12,769 nucleotides of DNA from Bdellovibrio sp. (GCA_017745015.1 JAGIAF010000070.1:1-12769); one strand, 5' to 3'. Shown: positions 1 through 6,782, counted from the first letter of the stretch. Numbers and translations are program-made. The notes: a model not told the origin generated them from the letters alone.

Positions 1-89
1 GTGATATCGTAAAAATTCGTGAGACACGCCCACTTAGCAAATCTAAGCGTTGGACTTTGGCTGAAGTCGTTGAAACGGCTAAGGCGTAG
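1..89 (+). CDS. rpsQ: 30S ribosomal protein S17, 3' end only
   Basis: Only the last 28 codons are present, read from base 3 to the TAG at 87-89; the start lies before the window. The visible peptide runs D-I-V-K-I-R-E-T-R-P-L-S-K-S-K-R-W and ends in E-V-V-E-T-A-K-A. The R-E-x-R-P-L-S-K-x-K-x-W stretch is the conserved C-terminal part of bacterial S17, a primary 16S rRNA binding protein of the small subunit. It sits 11 bases before rplN, as in the standard rpsQ-rplN order at the start of the spc region. Identity follows from the motif and the position; the N-terminal half cannot be judged. Confidence 0.93.
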   Translation, partial: DIVKIRETRPLSKSKRWTLAEVVETAKA

Positions 90-100
90 GGAGGGTTGTC

Positions 101-469
101 ATGATTCAAATGCAAACTAGACTAAATGTTGCTGACAACTCTGGCGCTAAAGAAGTTATGTGCGTAAAGGTTCTTGGTGGTTCTAAACGTCGTGTAGCAT
201 CTATCGGTGATGTTATCGTTGTTTCTATCAAAGAAGCTTTGCCAAACGCTAAAGTTAAAAAAGGTGACGTTGCTAAAGCAGTAGTAGTTAGAACGGTTCA
301 AAAACTTCGTCGTCCAGACGGTTCTTACATCCGTTTCGATGATAACTCTGCAGTTTTGATCAACGCTAATAAAGAACCAATTGGAACACGTATCTTTGGC
401 CCAGTTGCCAGAGAATTGAGAGCTAAGTCGTTCGTTAAGATCGTATCTTTGGCTCCGGAAGTTCTGTAG
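101..469 (+). CDS. rplN: 50S ribosomal protein L14
   Basis: 122 residues, the usual bacterial L14 length. The protein starts M-I-Q-M-Q-T-R-L-N-V-A-D-N-S-G-A and carries the conserved G-D-V-I-V-V-S-I-K-E-A and F-G-P-V-A-R-E-L-R stretches, ending at A-P-E-V-L. L14 is a single-domain large-subunit protein that binds 23S rRNA and contributes to a bridge with the small subunit. The ATG is preceded by a GGGAGG-type Shine-Dalgarno at about 89-94, a normal distance away. It follows rpsQ by 11 bases and precedes rplE by 9, consistent with one polycistronic mRNA. No anomaly is seen. Confidence 0.98.
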   Translation: MIQMQTRLNVADNSGAKEVMCVKVLGGSKRRVASIGDVIVVSIKEALPNAKVKKGDVAKAVVVRTVQKLRRPDGSYIRFDDNSAVLINANKEPIGTRIFGPVARELRAKSFVKIVSLAPEVL

Positions 470-478
470 GGGTGTGAG

Positions 479-1018
479 ATGAATCGCTTAAAAGCTAAAT
501 ACCAAAAAGAGATTGCTCCCGCTCTTCAAAAACAATTGGGAGTTAAAAACGTAATGCAAGTTCCTCGCTTGGAGAAAATCACTCTTAGCGTGTGCTTGAG
601 CGAAGCAGTTCAAAATCCAAAAATTTTGAATACTGTTGTTGACGAGATCACTTCGATCTCTGGTCAAAAAGCCGTTATTACTAAAGCTAAAAAAGCTATC
701 TCTAACTTCAAATTGCGTGCTGGCATCCCATTGGGTGTTCGTGTGACTTTGAGAAAAGAGAGAATGTGGTCATTCCTTGATCGTTTGAACACGTTGGCAC
801 TACCTCGCGTACGTGACTTCCGTGGTTTGCCGAACAAAGGTTTTGACGGCCGTGGTAACTACAACATGGGTCTTAAGGAGCAAATCGTGTTTCCTGAGAT
901 CAACTTCGATAAAGTTGATAAAACTCGTGGTATGAACATCACTATCTGTACAACAGCTAAAAACGACACTGAAGGCAGAGCGCTTCTTGAAGCACTTGGT
1001 ATGCCTTTCAGAAAGTAG
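479..1018 (+). CDS. rplE: 50S ribosomal protein L5
   Basis: 179 residues, matching the family. Recognisable L5 segments are the N-terminal M-N-R-L-K-A-K-Y, the I-T-K-A-K-K-A-I-S-N-F-K-L-R block near residues 62-75, G-I-P-L-G-V-R-V-T-L-R near 77-87, and D-F-R-G-L-P-N-K-G-F-D-G-R-G-N-Y around 113-128. L5 binds 5S rRNA, sits in the central protuberance and contacts P-site tRNA and S13. The nine-base gap from rplN contains GGGGTGTGAG, a plausible ribosome binding site just before the ATG. In E. coli, S8 represses the spc operon at the rplE start; here there is no room for a long leader, and I see no obvious S8-site mimic. Confidence 0.98.
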   Translation: MNRLKAKYQKEIAPALQKQLGVKNVMQVPRLEKITLSVCLSEAVQNPKILNTVVDEITSISGQKAVITKAKKAISNFKLRAGIPLGVRVTLRKERMWSFLDRLNTLALPRVRDFRGLPNKGFDGRGNYNMGLKEQIVFPEINFDKVDKTRGMNITICTTAKNDTEGRALLEALGMPFRK

Positions 1019-1027
1019 GATGATCAA

Positions 1028-1333
1028 ATGGCACGCAAATCAAGCATCGTAAAAAACAACAAAAGAAAAGAAATTGCTAAGCGCTATACTGCTTACAGAA
1101 CAGAGCTTAGAAATAAAGCCGTTGACATGAAACTTTCTGATGACGAAAGAGCAGAAGCTCGTAAAAAGCTTCAAGCTCTTCCTCAAAAGACAAACATCAA
1201 CCGTGTTATCACACGTTGTGAGCTTTCTGGTCGCCCTCGTGGTAACTACAGAAAATTCGGTTTGTCTCGTATCGCCTTCAGACAACTTGCGCTTGACGGT
1301 AAATTGCCTGGCGTAACGAAAGCTAGCTGGTAA
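1028..1333 (+). CDS. rpsN: 30S ribosomal protein S14, long zinc-independent form
   Basis: 101 residues, the length of the long (C-minus) S14 class. The sequence begins M-A-R-K-S-S-I-V-K-N-N-K-R and ends with the diagnostic R-C-E-L-S-G-R-P-R-G-N-Y-R-K-F-G-L-S-R block and K-A-S-W. It contains a single cysteine (in T-R-C-E), so the paired CxxC ligands of the short zinc-binding S14 are absent. S14 is a late-assembling protein of the small-subunit head. The Shine-Dalgarno AGGA at 1017-1020 overlaps the rplE stop codon, so translation is probably coupled. This zinc-free S14 contrasts with the zinc-type S4 and L36 encoded further along. Confidence 0.98.
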   Translation: MARKSSIVKNNKRKEIAKRYTAYRTELRNKAVDMKLSDDERAEARKKLQALPQKTNINRVITRCELSGRPRGNYRKFGLSRIAFRQLALDGKLPGVTKASW

Positions 1334-1343
1334 GAGGAAAACT

Positions 1344-1733
1344 ATGGATACTATTTCTCAGTTCCTTACAATCATTAGAAATGCTGGAGCAGCAAAACAC
1401 GAAAAAGTGGATTTGCCTGCTTCTAAAGTTCGCGCTGGTATCGCTCAGATCCTTGTTAACGAAGGTCTTATCCGCAGCTTCAAAGTTGCTAAAGACTCTA
1501 AGCAAGGCATCATGCGTGTTTACTTGAAGTACGATGAAGTTGGTCAACACGCGATCAACTCTATCGACCGTGTAAGCCGCCCAGGCCGTCGCGTTTATGT
1601 TAAATCCGATAAAATTCCTCAAGTTCGTTCTGGTATGGGTATGTCCATCATCAGCACTAGCAAGGGCATCATGAGTGGTAAGCAAGCAGCCGAGCAAAAT
1701 CTTGGTGGCGAATTGCTTGCGACACTTTGGTAG
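1344..1733 (+). CDS. rpsH: 30S ribosomal protein S8
   Basis: 129 residues, typical of bacterial S8. It opens M-D-T-I-S-Q-F-L-T-I-I-R-N-A and carries the C-terminal signature R-V-S-R-P-G-R-R-V-Y-V, then G-M-G-M-S-I-I-S-T-S-K-G-I-M. The family usually ends in a glycine-rich G-G-E-x-L-x-x-x-W, and this one does. S8 binds the central domain of 16S rRNA and in E. coli is the autogenous repressor of this operon; whether it does so here is not visible. A strong GAGGAAA at 1334-1340 sits directly after the rpsN stop and fixes the ATG start. The order rpsN-rpsH-rplF is standard. Confidence 0.98.
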   Translation: MDTISQFLTIIRNAGAAKHEKVDLPASKVRAGIAQILVNEGLIRSFKVAKDSKQGIMRVYLKYDEVGQHAINSIDRVSRPGRRVYVKSDKIPQVRSGMGMSIISTSKGIMSGKQAAEQNLGGELLATLW

Positions 1734-1740
1734 GTGAAAC

Positions 1741-2283
1741 ATGTCACGTATTGGTAAAGCACCCGTTATTTTTGATAACACAGTAAAAGTTGATGTTACA
1801 CCTGCTAACGAAGTTGTAATTAAAGGCGCGAAATCTTCTTTGAAGATTGGTATGCAACCTCAAGTTACAGCTAAAGTTGATGGCAACAAGGTTGTATTGA
1901 CTCGCAAAGACGACTCTAAAGAGGCTCGCGCTTTGCACGGTCTTTACAGAGCCCTAGTTCAAAACGCTGTAGTAGGCGTTACTAAAGGCTTCACTAAAGG
2001 TCTTGAGCTTCAAGGTGTAGGTTATCGTGCAAACGTTGCAGGCAAAAAGTTGGAGCTTTCTTTGGGCTTCTCTCACCCTGTAATCTTCGATATCCCTGAA
2101 GGCATTGAAATCAAAGTTGAAAAACAAACTAGCTTGGCAATCACTGGCGCTAGCAGAGAACTTGTTGGTCAAGTTGCTGCGAAAATTCGCTCGTTCCGTC
2201 CACCAGAGCCATATCTTGGTAAAGGTGTTCGTTACGCTGGTGAGCACATCCGTCGTAAAGCCGGTAAGTCAGCTGGTAAATAG
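1741..2283 (+). CDS. rplF: 50S ribosomal protein L6
   Basis: 180 residues, the normal length. The start M-S-R-I-G-K-A-P-V is characteristic, as is the second-domain C-terminal block P-E-P-Y-L-G-K-G-V-R-Y-A-G-E-H-I-R-R-K-A-G-K-S near residues 154-177. L6 has two similar domains; it binds 23S rRNA near the sarcin-ricin loop and the factor-binding region. The Shine-Dalgarno AGGTGA at 1732-1737 overlaps the TAG of rpsH, leaving only seven bases between the genes. Other open frames across this gene on both strands are shadows of its codon pattern. Confidence 0.98.
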   Translation: MSRIGKAPVIFDNTVKVDVTPANEVVIKGAKSSLKIGMQPQVTAKVDGNKVVLTRKDDSKEARALHGLYRALVQNAVVGVTKGFTKGLELQGVGYRANVAGKKLELSLGFSHPVIFDIPEGIEIKVEKQTSLAITGASRELVGQVAAKIRSFRPPEPYLGKGVRYAGEHIRRKAGKSAGK

Positions 2284-2292
2284 AGGTAATGT

Positions 2293-2658
2293 ATGAAATT
2301 GAAAATGAGTAAGCATACAAGCGACAGAAAAGTAAATCGCCTCAAAAAGAAAATCAGAATCCGTAAAGTAGTTAGCGGAACTGAAGACAGACCTCGTCTT
2401 TGCGTATACAGAAGCGGTAAGCATATGTACGCGCAAGTTATCAATGACGTTACAGGCCACACAATCGTGTCTGTTTCTTCTCTTGGTAAAGAAGATAAGT
2501 CTGGCATCGATATGGCTAAGCTTGTTGGTATGGAAGTAGCGAAAGCTGCGACTGCGAAAAACATTAAGAGTGTGGTATTTGACCGTAACGGTTACCTTTA
2601 CCATGGTCGCGTTAAATCTCTAGCTGATGGCGCTCGTGAGGGCGGCCTCAATTTCTAA
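2293..2658 (+). CDS. rplR: 50S ribosomal protein L18
   Basis: 121 residues from the first ATG, within the family range of about 115-125. Recognisable features are the basic N-terminus, G-T-x-x-R-P-R-L-C-V-Y-R-S near residues 30-42, H-M-Y-A-Q-V-I-N-D, and the C-terminal F-D-R-N-G-Y-L-Y-H-G-R-V-K-S-L-A-D-G-A-R-E-G-G-L. L18 brings 5S rRNA to the central protuberance together with L5. An in-frame ATG at 2305 would shorten the protein by four residues. I keep 2293 because AGAGGT at 2282-2287 lies five bases before it, while 2305 has no such site. Confidence 0.97.
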   Translation: MKLKMSKHTSDRKVNRLKKKIRIRKVVSGTEDRPRLCVYRSGKHMYAQVINDVTGHTIVSVSSLGKEDKSGIDMAKLVGMEVAKAATAKNIKSVVFDRNGYLYHGRVKSLADGAREGGLNF

Positions 2659-2662
2659 GGAG
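2657..2662 (+). promoter_or_regulatory. Shine-Dalgarno of rpsE that decides its start
   Basis: AAGGAG at 2657-2662 overlaps the last two bases of the rplR stop codon. A GTG at 2662 is in frame with rpsE, but its first base is the last base of this site, so it cannot be the initiation codon served by it. The next in-frame GTG at 2668 lies five bases after the site, the expected spacing. This is the reason for starting rpsE at 2668. Confidence 0.75.
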
Positions 2663-2667
2663 TGAAT

Positions 2668-3129
2668 GTGGAGAAAGTTCAAGCTCAAGCAGCTGAATTA
2701 GAAGAGCGTGTAGTAGCGATCAACCGCGTAACAAAAGTTGTTAAGGGTGGTCGTCGCTTCTCTTTCGCAGCTCTAGTAGTTGTTGGTAACAAAGCTGGTG
2801 ATGTTGGTTTTGGTTCTGGTAAAGCAACTGAAGTTCCTGAAGCTATCGGTAAAGCTAGCAGATCTGCTAAAAAGTCAGCTAAATTTGTGACTCTTAAAGA
2901 AGGTCGTACAATTCCTCACGAAGTTATCGGTAAATTCGGCGCTGCAAAGGTGATCATGAAACCTGCAGCTCCTGGTACTGGTGTAATCGCGGGTGGCGCA
3001 GTGCGTGCTGTTCTTGAGTCAGTTGGTGTTAAAGACATTCTTACTAAATGTGTAGGTACTCGTAACCCGCACAATGCAGTAAGAGCAACAATCGATGGTT
3101 TGAATCAACTTAAAGAGTTGAGCAAATAA
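2668..3129 (+). CDS. rpsE: 30S ribosomal protein S5 (GTG start)
   Basis: 153 residues when started at the GTG at 2668, six bases after the longest possible GTG start at 2662 (see the ribosome binding site entry). S5 signatures are plain: V-K-G-G-R-R-F-S-F-A-A-L-V-V-V-G near residues 27-42, V-G-F-G-S-G-K-A-x-E-V-P-x-A-I, then G-T-G-V-I-A-G-G-A-V-R-A-V-L-E and N-P-H-N-A-V-R-A-T-I-D-G-L. S5 sits at the small-subunit mRNA entry site and affects decoding fidelity. It ends soon after that last helix and so lacks the roughly 15-residue C-terminal tail of E. coli S5. It precedes rpmD by 12 bases. Confidence 0.97.
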   Translation: MEKVQAQAAELEERVVAINRVTKVVKGGRRFSFAALVVVGNKAGDVGFGSGKATEVPEAIGKASRSAKKSAKFVTLKEGRTIPHEVIGKFGAAKVIMKPAAPGTGVIAGGAVRAVLESVGVKDILTKCVGTRNPHNAVRATIDGLNQLKELSK

Positions 3130-3141
3130 TCGGAGGCGAAC

Positions 3142-3327
3142 ATGGCTAAGAAATTTGTTGTTACATTGAAAAAATCGACTATCGGCTGCACTCAAGATCA
3201 AAAAGATGCAGTTCGTTGCCTAGGTTTGAAGAAGCTTCACTCAACTGCAGAAGTTAGTGATACTCCAGCAAATCGTGGTCAAATTATGAAAGTTCAACAT
3301 CTAGTAAATGTTGAAGTTAAGGGGTAA
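3142..3327 (+). CDS. rpmD: 50S ribosomal protein L30
   Basis: 61 residues, the short bacterial L30. The sequence reads M-A-K-K-F-V-V-T-L-K-K-S-T-I-G-C, then L-G-L-K-K-L-H-S-T-A-E-V, then N-R-G-Q-I-M-K-V-Q-H-L-V-N-V-E. The L-G-L-x-K-x-x-x-x-x-x-x-D-T-P-x-x-x-G-x-I-x-K-V-x-H-L-V pattern identifies the family. It is a small peripheral large-subunit protein. A CGGAGG Shine-Dalgarno at 3131-3136 precedes the ATG. Its gene lies between rpsE and rplO in the standard order, and the rplO ribosome binding site is inside its last codons. Confidence 0.97.
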   Translation: MAKKFVVTLKKSTIGCTQDQKDAVRCLGLKKLHSTAEVSDTPANRGQIMKVQHLVNVEVKG

Positions 3328-3330
3328 TCC

Positions 3331-3768
3331 ATGAGCTTGCTTAATCAACTAGCTCCTAAAGCTGGATCAAAACACGCTCCAAAAAGAATCGGTCGCGGTA
3401 TCGGTTCTGGTATGGGTGGTACTTCTACTAAAGGTCACAAGGGTCAATTGGCTCGTACCGGTGGTAAAGTGCGTCGTGGTTTCGAGGGTGGTCAAACACC
3501 TATGCACCGCCGTTTGCCAAAATTTGGTTTTAGCAACGTCGCGTTTGCTAACAACTTTGAGATTGTCAACGTCGGACAACTTGCTAAATTTTCTGGAGAA
3601 GTAACTCCCGAAATTCTTTTCACTGCTGGACTTGTTAATAAAGGCGCGGTTAAGATTTTGGGAAATGGCGAGCTTAAAGCAGCATTGACTGTAAAAGCTC
3701 ACAAATTTTCAGAAAGCGCTAAGAAAGCTATTGAAGCTGCTGGCGGCAAAGTCGAGGTAATCAAATAG
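3331..3768 (+). CDS. rplO: 50S ribosomal protein L15
   Basis: 145 residues, typical. The N-terminal L-N-Q-L-A-P-K-A-G-S leads into the glycine- and lysine-rich extended segment G-R-G-I-G-S-G-M-G-G-T-S-T-K-G-H-K-G-Q near residues 22-40. That is followed by F-E-G-G-Q-T-P-M-H-R-R-L-P-K-F-G-F and a C-terminal globular domain ending G-G-K-V-E-V-I-K. The extended arm threads into 23S rRNA in the large subunit. The AAGGGG site at 3319-3324 lies within the end of rpmD. The TAG stop at 3766-3768 shares its last base with the GTG start of secY. Confidence 0.98.
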   Translation: MSLLNQLAPKAGSKHAPKRIGRGIGSGMGGTSTKGHKGQLARTGGKVRRGFEGGQTPMHRRLPKFGFSNVAFANNFEIVNVGQLAKFSGEVTPEILFTAGLVNKGAVKILGNGELKAALTVKAHKFSESAKKAIEAAGGKVEVIK

Positions 3769-5096
3769 TGTCTGCAATCGAAAGCATCGCAAAGAATTCG
3801 GATCTTCGTAAACGTATTTTCTTCACGTTGGCCTTATTGGCTGTCTACAGAATCGGAGTTCACGTTCCAACGCCCGGCGTGGATGGAACTGCGGTGCTTT
3901 CGTTCTTCCAGGCTCAAAGCCGTGGAATCTTCGGACTCTTCAACACCTTCACGGGTGGTGCACTTTCCCAGTTCAGTATCTTTGCGCTGGGAATTATGCC
4001 TTACATCTCTGCTTCAATCATTTTCCAACTTTTGACTTCTGCGGTTCCAGTTTTGGAATCTTTGAAGAAAGAAGGCGAAGCAGGTCGTCGTAAAATCAAC
4101 CAATACACTCGTTTTGCGACTGTAGCTCTTGCTGTAATCCAGGGTTACGGTATCAGCAGCTGGTTGATGAACTCTACAAGCCCAGATGGACGTCCTCTTG
4201 TGATTGCTCCGACTGTGGCGTTCTTGCCTTTCCAAATTATGACTGTCATCACATTGACAGCCGGCACATGCTTTATCATGTGGTTGGGTGAACAAATCAC
4301 TGAAAGAGGTATCGGTAACGGTTCTTCTTTGATCATCTTTACTGGTATCGCAGCAGCGATCCCTCAAGGTGCTCAACGTCTATTCGAACTAGTTAAATCT
4401 GGTGAGATGAAGTTCGCAGTGATCATTCTGTTGTTGCTTGCGATGGTGGCTATCATTGCGGCAGTAATCTATATGGAAGTTGCTCAGCGTAGAATCACTG
4501 TACAGTATTCTCAACGCTCTGGCGGCGGCGGTATGCAGTCTATGCAAACTCCGACAAGCCATCTTCCAATCAAAATTAACTTCTCTGGCGTTATTCCGCC
4601 AATCTTCGCGAGCTCATTGTTGATGTTCCCAGCAACTATGGCTCAATTCGTACACGTTCCTTGGTTGAAGGCGCTTCAAGATTCTTTGAATCCGTCAGGC
4701 ACAATCTTCAACATTATGTTCGTAGCTTTGATCGTATTCTTCTCGTTCTTCTATACAGAGATCGTGTTCAATCCGAATGAAGTTGCTGACAACTTGAAAA
4801 AGTACGGCGGTTTCATCCCTGGCGTTCGCGCTGGTAAGAGCACTGCTGATTACATCCAAAAAGTACTTGAGCGTGTAAACGTACTTGGTTGCGTATACCT
4901 TTCAGTTATCTGTATCATGCCTGGTATTTTGGCAAGCCAACTCAATGTTCCGTTCTACTTCGGTGGTACGAGCCTATTGATCTTGGTGGGTGTTGCTTTG
5001 GATACTGCTCAGCAAATTCAATCTCACATGATCACTCAGAAATATGAAGGATTCATGAAGGGTGCGAAAATCCGCAGCAGAAGGGTTCAATTCTAA
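3768..5096 (+). CDS. secY: Preprotein translocase channel subunit SecY (GTG start)
   Basis: 442 residues, the usual SecY size, with about ten hydrophobic segments. Family hallmarks are the N-terminal L-R-K-R-I-F-F-T-L-A-L-L-A-V-Y-R-I-G-V-H-V-P-x-P-G, then F-A-L-G-I-M-P-Y-I-S-A-S-I-I-F-Q-L-L near residue 80, R-G-I-G-N-G-S-S-L-I-I-F near 182, P-I-K-I-N-F-S-G-V-I-P-P-I-F near 267, and the cytosolic C-terminus Y-E-G-F-M-K-G-A-K. SecY forms the inner-membrane channel used with SecE, SecG and SecA. The GTG overlaps the rplO stop as TAGTG, with GAGGT at 3754-3758 nine bases ahead, so translational coupling is likely. It lies directly downstream of rplO, as in most bacteria. Confidence 0.98.
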   Translation: MSAIESIAKNSDLRKRIFFTLALLAVYRIGVHVPTPGVDGTAVLSFFQAQSRGIFGLFNTFTGGALSQFSIFALGIMPYISASIIFQLLTSAVPVLESLKKEGEAGRRKINQYTRFATVALAVIQGYGISSWLMNSTSPDGRPLVIAPTVAFLPFQIMTVITLTAGTCFIMWLGEQITERGIGNGSSLIIFTGIAAAIPQGAQRLFELVKSGEMKFAVIILLLLAMVAIIAAVIYMEVAQRRITVQYSQRSGGGGMQSMQTPTSHLPIKINFSGVIPPIFASSLLMFPATMAQFVHVPWLKALQDSLNPSGTIFNIMFVALIVFFSFFYTEIVFNPNEVADNLKKYGGFIPGVRAGKSTADYIQKVLERVNVLGCVYLSVICIMPGILASQLNVPFYFGGTSLLILVGVALDTAQQIQSHMITQKYEGFMKGAKIRSRRVQF

Positions 5097-5731
5097 TGAA
5101 CTTGATTCTGTTTGGTGCTCCAGGTGCTGGTAAAGGAACTCAATCTGAGCTTTTAATTAAACGCTTAGGTATGACGCAAATCAGCACTGGTGACCTCTTC
5201 AGAGCTGCCATTAAAGGTCAAACTGACCTTGGCAAAAAAGCCCAAGAATTTATGGATAAAGGTCAACTTGTACCAGATAGCATTGTTATCGGTATGGTTG
5301 AGGAAGTTCTCCAAAAGGGCGTTACAAACTTTATCCTAGATGGTTTTCCAAGGACTGTGGCGCAAGCTGAGGCCTTGGATAACCTTTTGAATAAAATGAC
5401 ACTTTCCATTGGAAAAGCCATCTTTTTGGAAGTTCCAATGGGAATCTTGATGGATCGATTAACAGGTAGACGCGTATGTAAAAGTTGCGGGGCTGTCTAC
5501 CACATTGTCAGTAAGCCTACCAAGACGGAAGGTAAATGTGATAACTGCGGCGGCGAAGTCGTTCAACGTAACGACGATAAGGCAGATGTTATTGAAACGC
5601 GCCTTAAAACGTACCAGGAATTCACAAGCCCACTAAAAGAGTTTTATAAAAAATCAGGAAAGTACATCGAAGTCGACGGTAATAGGGACACTGAGCTGGT
5701 CTACAACGAGATCGAAAAAATAATAAGCTAA
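5096..5731 (+). CDS. adk: Adenylate kinase with zinc-type LID
   Basis: 211 residues, a long-form adenylate kinase, which interconverts ATP plus AMP with two ADP in the cytoplasm. The P-loop G-A-P-G-A-G-K-G-T-Q is at residues 7-16, the AMP-side S-T-G-D-L-F-R-A at 30-37, D-G-F-P-R-T at 82-87, and the LID at about 122-160. The LID has four cysteines, C128, C131, C148 and C151, in a CxxC-x16-CxxC layout. This is the structural zinc site known in Gram-positive and some other adenylate kinases, whereas E. coli Adk uses a hydrogen-bond network. The catalytic Q-R-N-D-D and R169 follow. The ATG overlaps the secY stop (TAATG) with AAGGG at about 5081-5085, so co-translation with secY is likely. Confidence 0.98.
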   Translation: MNLILFGAPGAGKGTQSELLIKRLGMTQISTGDLFRAAIKGQTDLGKKAQEFMDKGQLVPDSIVIGMVEEVLQKGVTNFILDGFPRTVAQAEALDNLLNKMTLSIGKAIFLEVPMGILMDRLTGRRVCKSCGAVYHIVSKPTKTEGKCDNCGGEVVQRNDDKADVIETRLKTYQEFTSPLKEFYKKSGKYIEVDGNRDTELVYNEIEKIIS

Positions 5732-5809
5732 CCACTATTGTTATTTTATCTCTAGACATTAAAAGCGCTCAATGATAGCGTCCGACTCCTCGTTTGTATT
5801 TTTGCTGTA

Positions 5810-5841
5810 TATTTTTGGCTATTTTTGGCCAAAAAATTAGC
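5810..5841 (+). repeat. Tandem 10-base repeat running into a palindrome, upstream of rpmJ
   Basis: TATTTTTGGC occurs twice back to back at 5810-5819 and 5820-5829. The second copy forms the left half of the perfect palindrome TTTTTGGCCAAAAA at 5822-5835. Flanking GCTA (5818-5821) and TAGC (5838-5841) extend the dyad with a two-base offset. The block lies 19-50 bases before the rpmJ start, inside the only sizeable gap in the spc part of the cluster. A ten-base period is about one helical turn, so protein binding to DNA is conceivable. A role is not demonstrated by the sequence. Confidence 0.6.
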
Positions 5842-5859
5842 AAGTATGGGAAGACAGAT

Positions 5860-5973
5860 ATGAAAGTAAGACCATCAGTAAAAGCAATTTGTAATAAATG
5901 TAAAGTTATCAAAAGAAAAGGCGTTATTCGCGTTATCTGCGAGAACCCTAAACATAAGCAAAGGCAGGGTTAA
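5860..5973 (+). CDS. rpmJ: 50S ribosomal protein L36, zinc-binding form
   Basis: 37 residues, starting M-K-V-R-P-S-V-K and ending H-K-Q-R-Q-G. The zinc ribbon ligands C11, C14, C27 and H32 are all present (CxxC-x12-C-x4-H), so this is the zinc-containing L36, the smallest large-subunit protein, which binds 23S rRNA. The gene is short enough to be missed by length-filtered gene finders. GGGAAG at 5848-5853 gives a modest ribosome binding site six bases before the ATG. The gene follows a 128-base gap after adk and is two bases from rpsM, whose ribosome binding site lies in its last codons. In many genomes map and infA sit between adk and rpmJ; neither is present here. Confidence 0.97.
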   Translation: MKVRPSVKAICNKCKVIKRKGVIRVICENPKHKQRQG

Positions 5974-5975
5974 TC

Positions 5976-6350
5976 ATGGCACGTATTCTTGGTGTCGACT
6001 TACCTAGAAATAAGCGCGTTGAAATCGCGTTGACATACATCTACGGCATTGGACGTCCTCGTGCGGCTATGATTTGCAAGCAAGTAGGCATTCCTTCAAC
6101 TCTTAGAACTGAAGGTTTGACAGACGAGCACATCGCAAAAATCCGTGGCATCATCGAACAAAATTTCAAGGTAGAGGGTGATCTTCGTCGTGAAGTTGGC
6201 CAATCTATTAAACGTTTGATGGATCTTAATTGTTACCGTGGTATTCGCCATCGTAAAGGCCTACCAGTTCGTGGTCAGAACACTCGTTCTAATGCACGTA
6301 CTCGTAAAGGTCCTAAAAAGACGGTAGCTAATAAGAAAAAAGCCGTGTAG
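5976..6350 (+). CDS. rpsM: 30S ribosomal protein S13
   Basis: 124 residues, typical S13. It begins M-A-R-I-L-G-V-D-L-P-R-N-K-R-V and contains A-L-T-Y-I-Y-G-I-G-R-P-R-A near residues 18-30. The C-terminal R-G-I-R-H-R-K-G-L-P-V-R-G-Q-N-T-R-S-N-A-R-T-R-K-G motif is followed by a lysine-rich tail. S13 is in the small-subunit head and bridges to L5. The ribosome binding site is CAGGG in the last codons of rpmJ, with the ATG two bases after the rpmJ stop. In E. coli, S4 represses this operon through a pseudoknot just before rpsM; there is no room for one here, so any such leader would have to lie before rpmJ. Confidence 0.98.
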   Translation: MARILGVDLPRNKRVEIALTYIYGIGRPRAAMICKQVGIPSTLRTEGLTDEHIAKIRGIIEQNFKVEGDLRREVGQSIKRLMDLNCYRGIRHRKGLPVRGQNTRSNARTRKGPKKTVANKKKAV

Positions 6351-6366
6351 TTAAAGGGAATTAGCG

Positions 6367-6765
6367 ATGAATACTGAAAATAAGAACAAAACAGTTGCTA
6401 AGAAAAAAGTAAAAAGAAACGTTCCACAAGGGAACTGCTATATCCAAGCTGGGTTTGGTAACGTTATCGTAACGATGACTGATCCGAACGGCGCTACTGT
6501 GTCCTGGTCCTCTGCAGGTCACCTCGGTTTCAAAGGAAGCCGAAAAGGTACTCCATTTGCAGCTCAAGTCGCGGCAGAAGACGCTGCAAAGAAAGCTATG
6601 GAAGCAGGCATGAAATCTGTGGACGTTTATCTTAAAGGCCCAGGCGCTGGTCGTGAGCCGGCTATCCGTGCATTGGCTGCTACAGGTATGAGAATCTTGA
6701 CTCTTAAAGATATCACTCCTGTGCCGCACAACGGTTGCCGCCCACCTAAGCGTAGAAGAATCTAA
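6367..6765 (+). CDS. rpsK: 30S ribosomal protein S11
   Basis: 132 residues. A lysine-rich N-terminus of about 18 residues leads into the conserved core, with F-G-N-V-I-V-T-M-T-D-P-N-G near residues 31-43, then S-A-G-H-L-G-F-K-G-S-R-K-G-T-P-F-A-A-Q. The C-terminal block is I-T-P-V-P-H-N-G-C-R-P-P-K-R-R-R. S11 lies on the platform of the small subunit near the mRNA exit. AAGGGAA at 6354-6360 sets the ATG start. It follows rpsM by 16 bases and precedes rpsD by 17, matching the alpha operon order. Confidence 0.98.
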   Translation: MNTENKNKTVAKKKVKRNVPQGNCYIQAGFGNVIVTMTDPNGATVSWSSAGHLGFKGSRKGTPFAAQVAAEDAAKKAMEAGMKSVDVYLKGPGAGREPAIRALAATGMRILTLKDITPVPHNGCRPPKRRRI

Positions 6766-6782
6766 TCTAATAGGAGATAATC

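Noticed and set aside
470..478. S8 autoregulatory site before rplE, as in E. coli
   Set aside because: The gap is nine bases, and I could not recognise the S8-binding helix mimic across the junction.
1323..1781. 152-codon minus-strand open frame across rpsH
   Set aside because: It is antisense to rpsH and its junctions; the peptide has no family features and rpsH is certain.
2232..2604. Two minus-strand frames of about 110 codons over rplR
   Set aside because: Both mirror the codon pattern of rplF and rplR and look like random antisense peptides.
5766..5780. CGCT...AGCG mini-hairpin after adk
   Set aside because: It has only four base pairs, with no T-tract following. It is not a credible terminator for the spc part.
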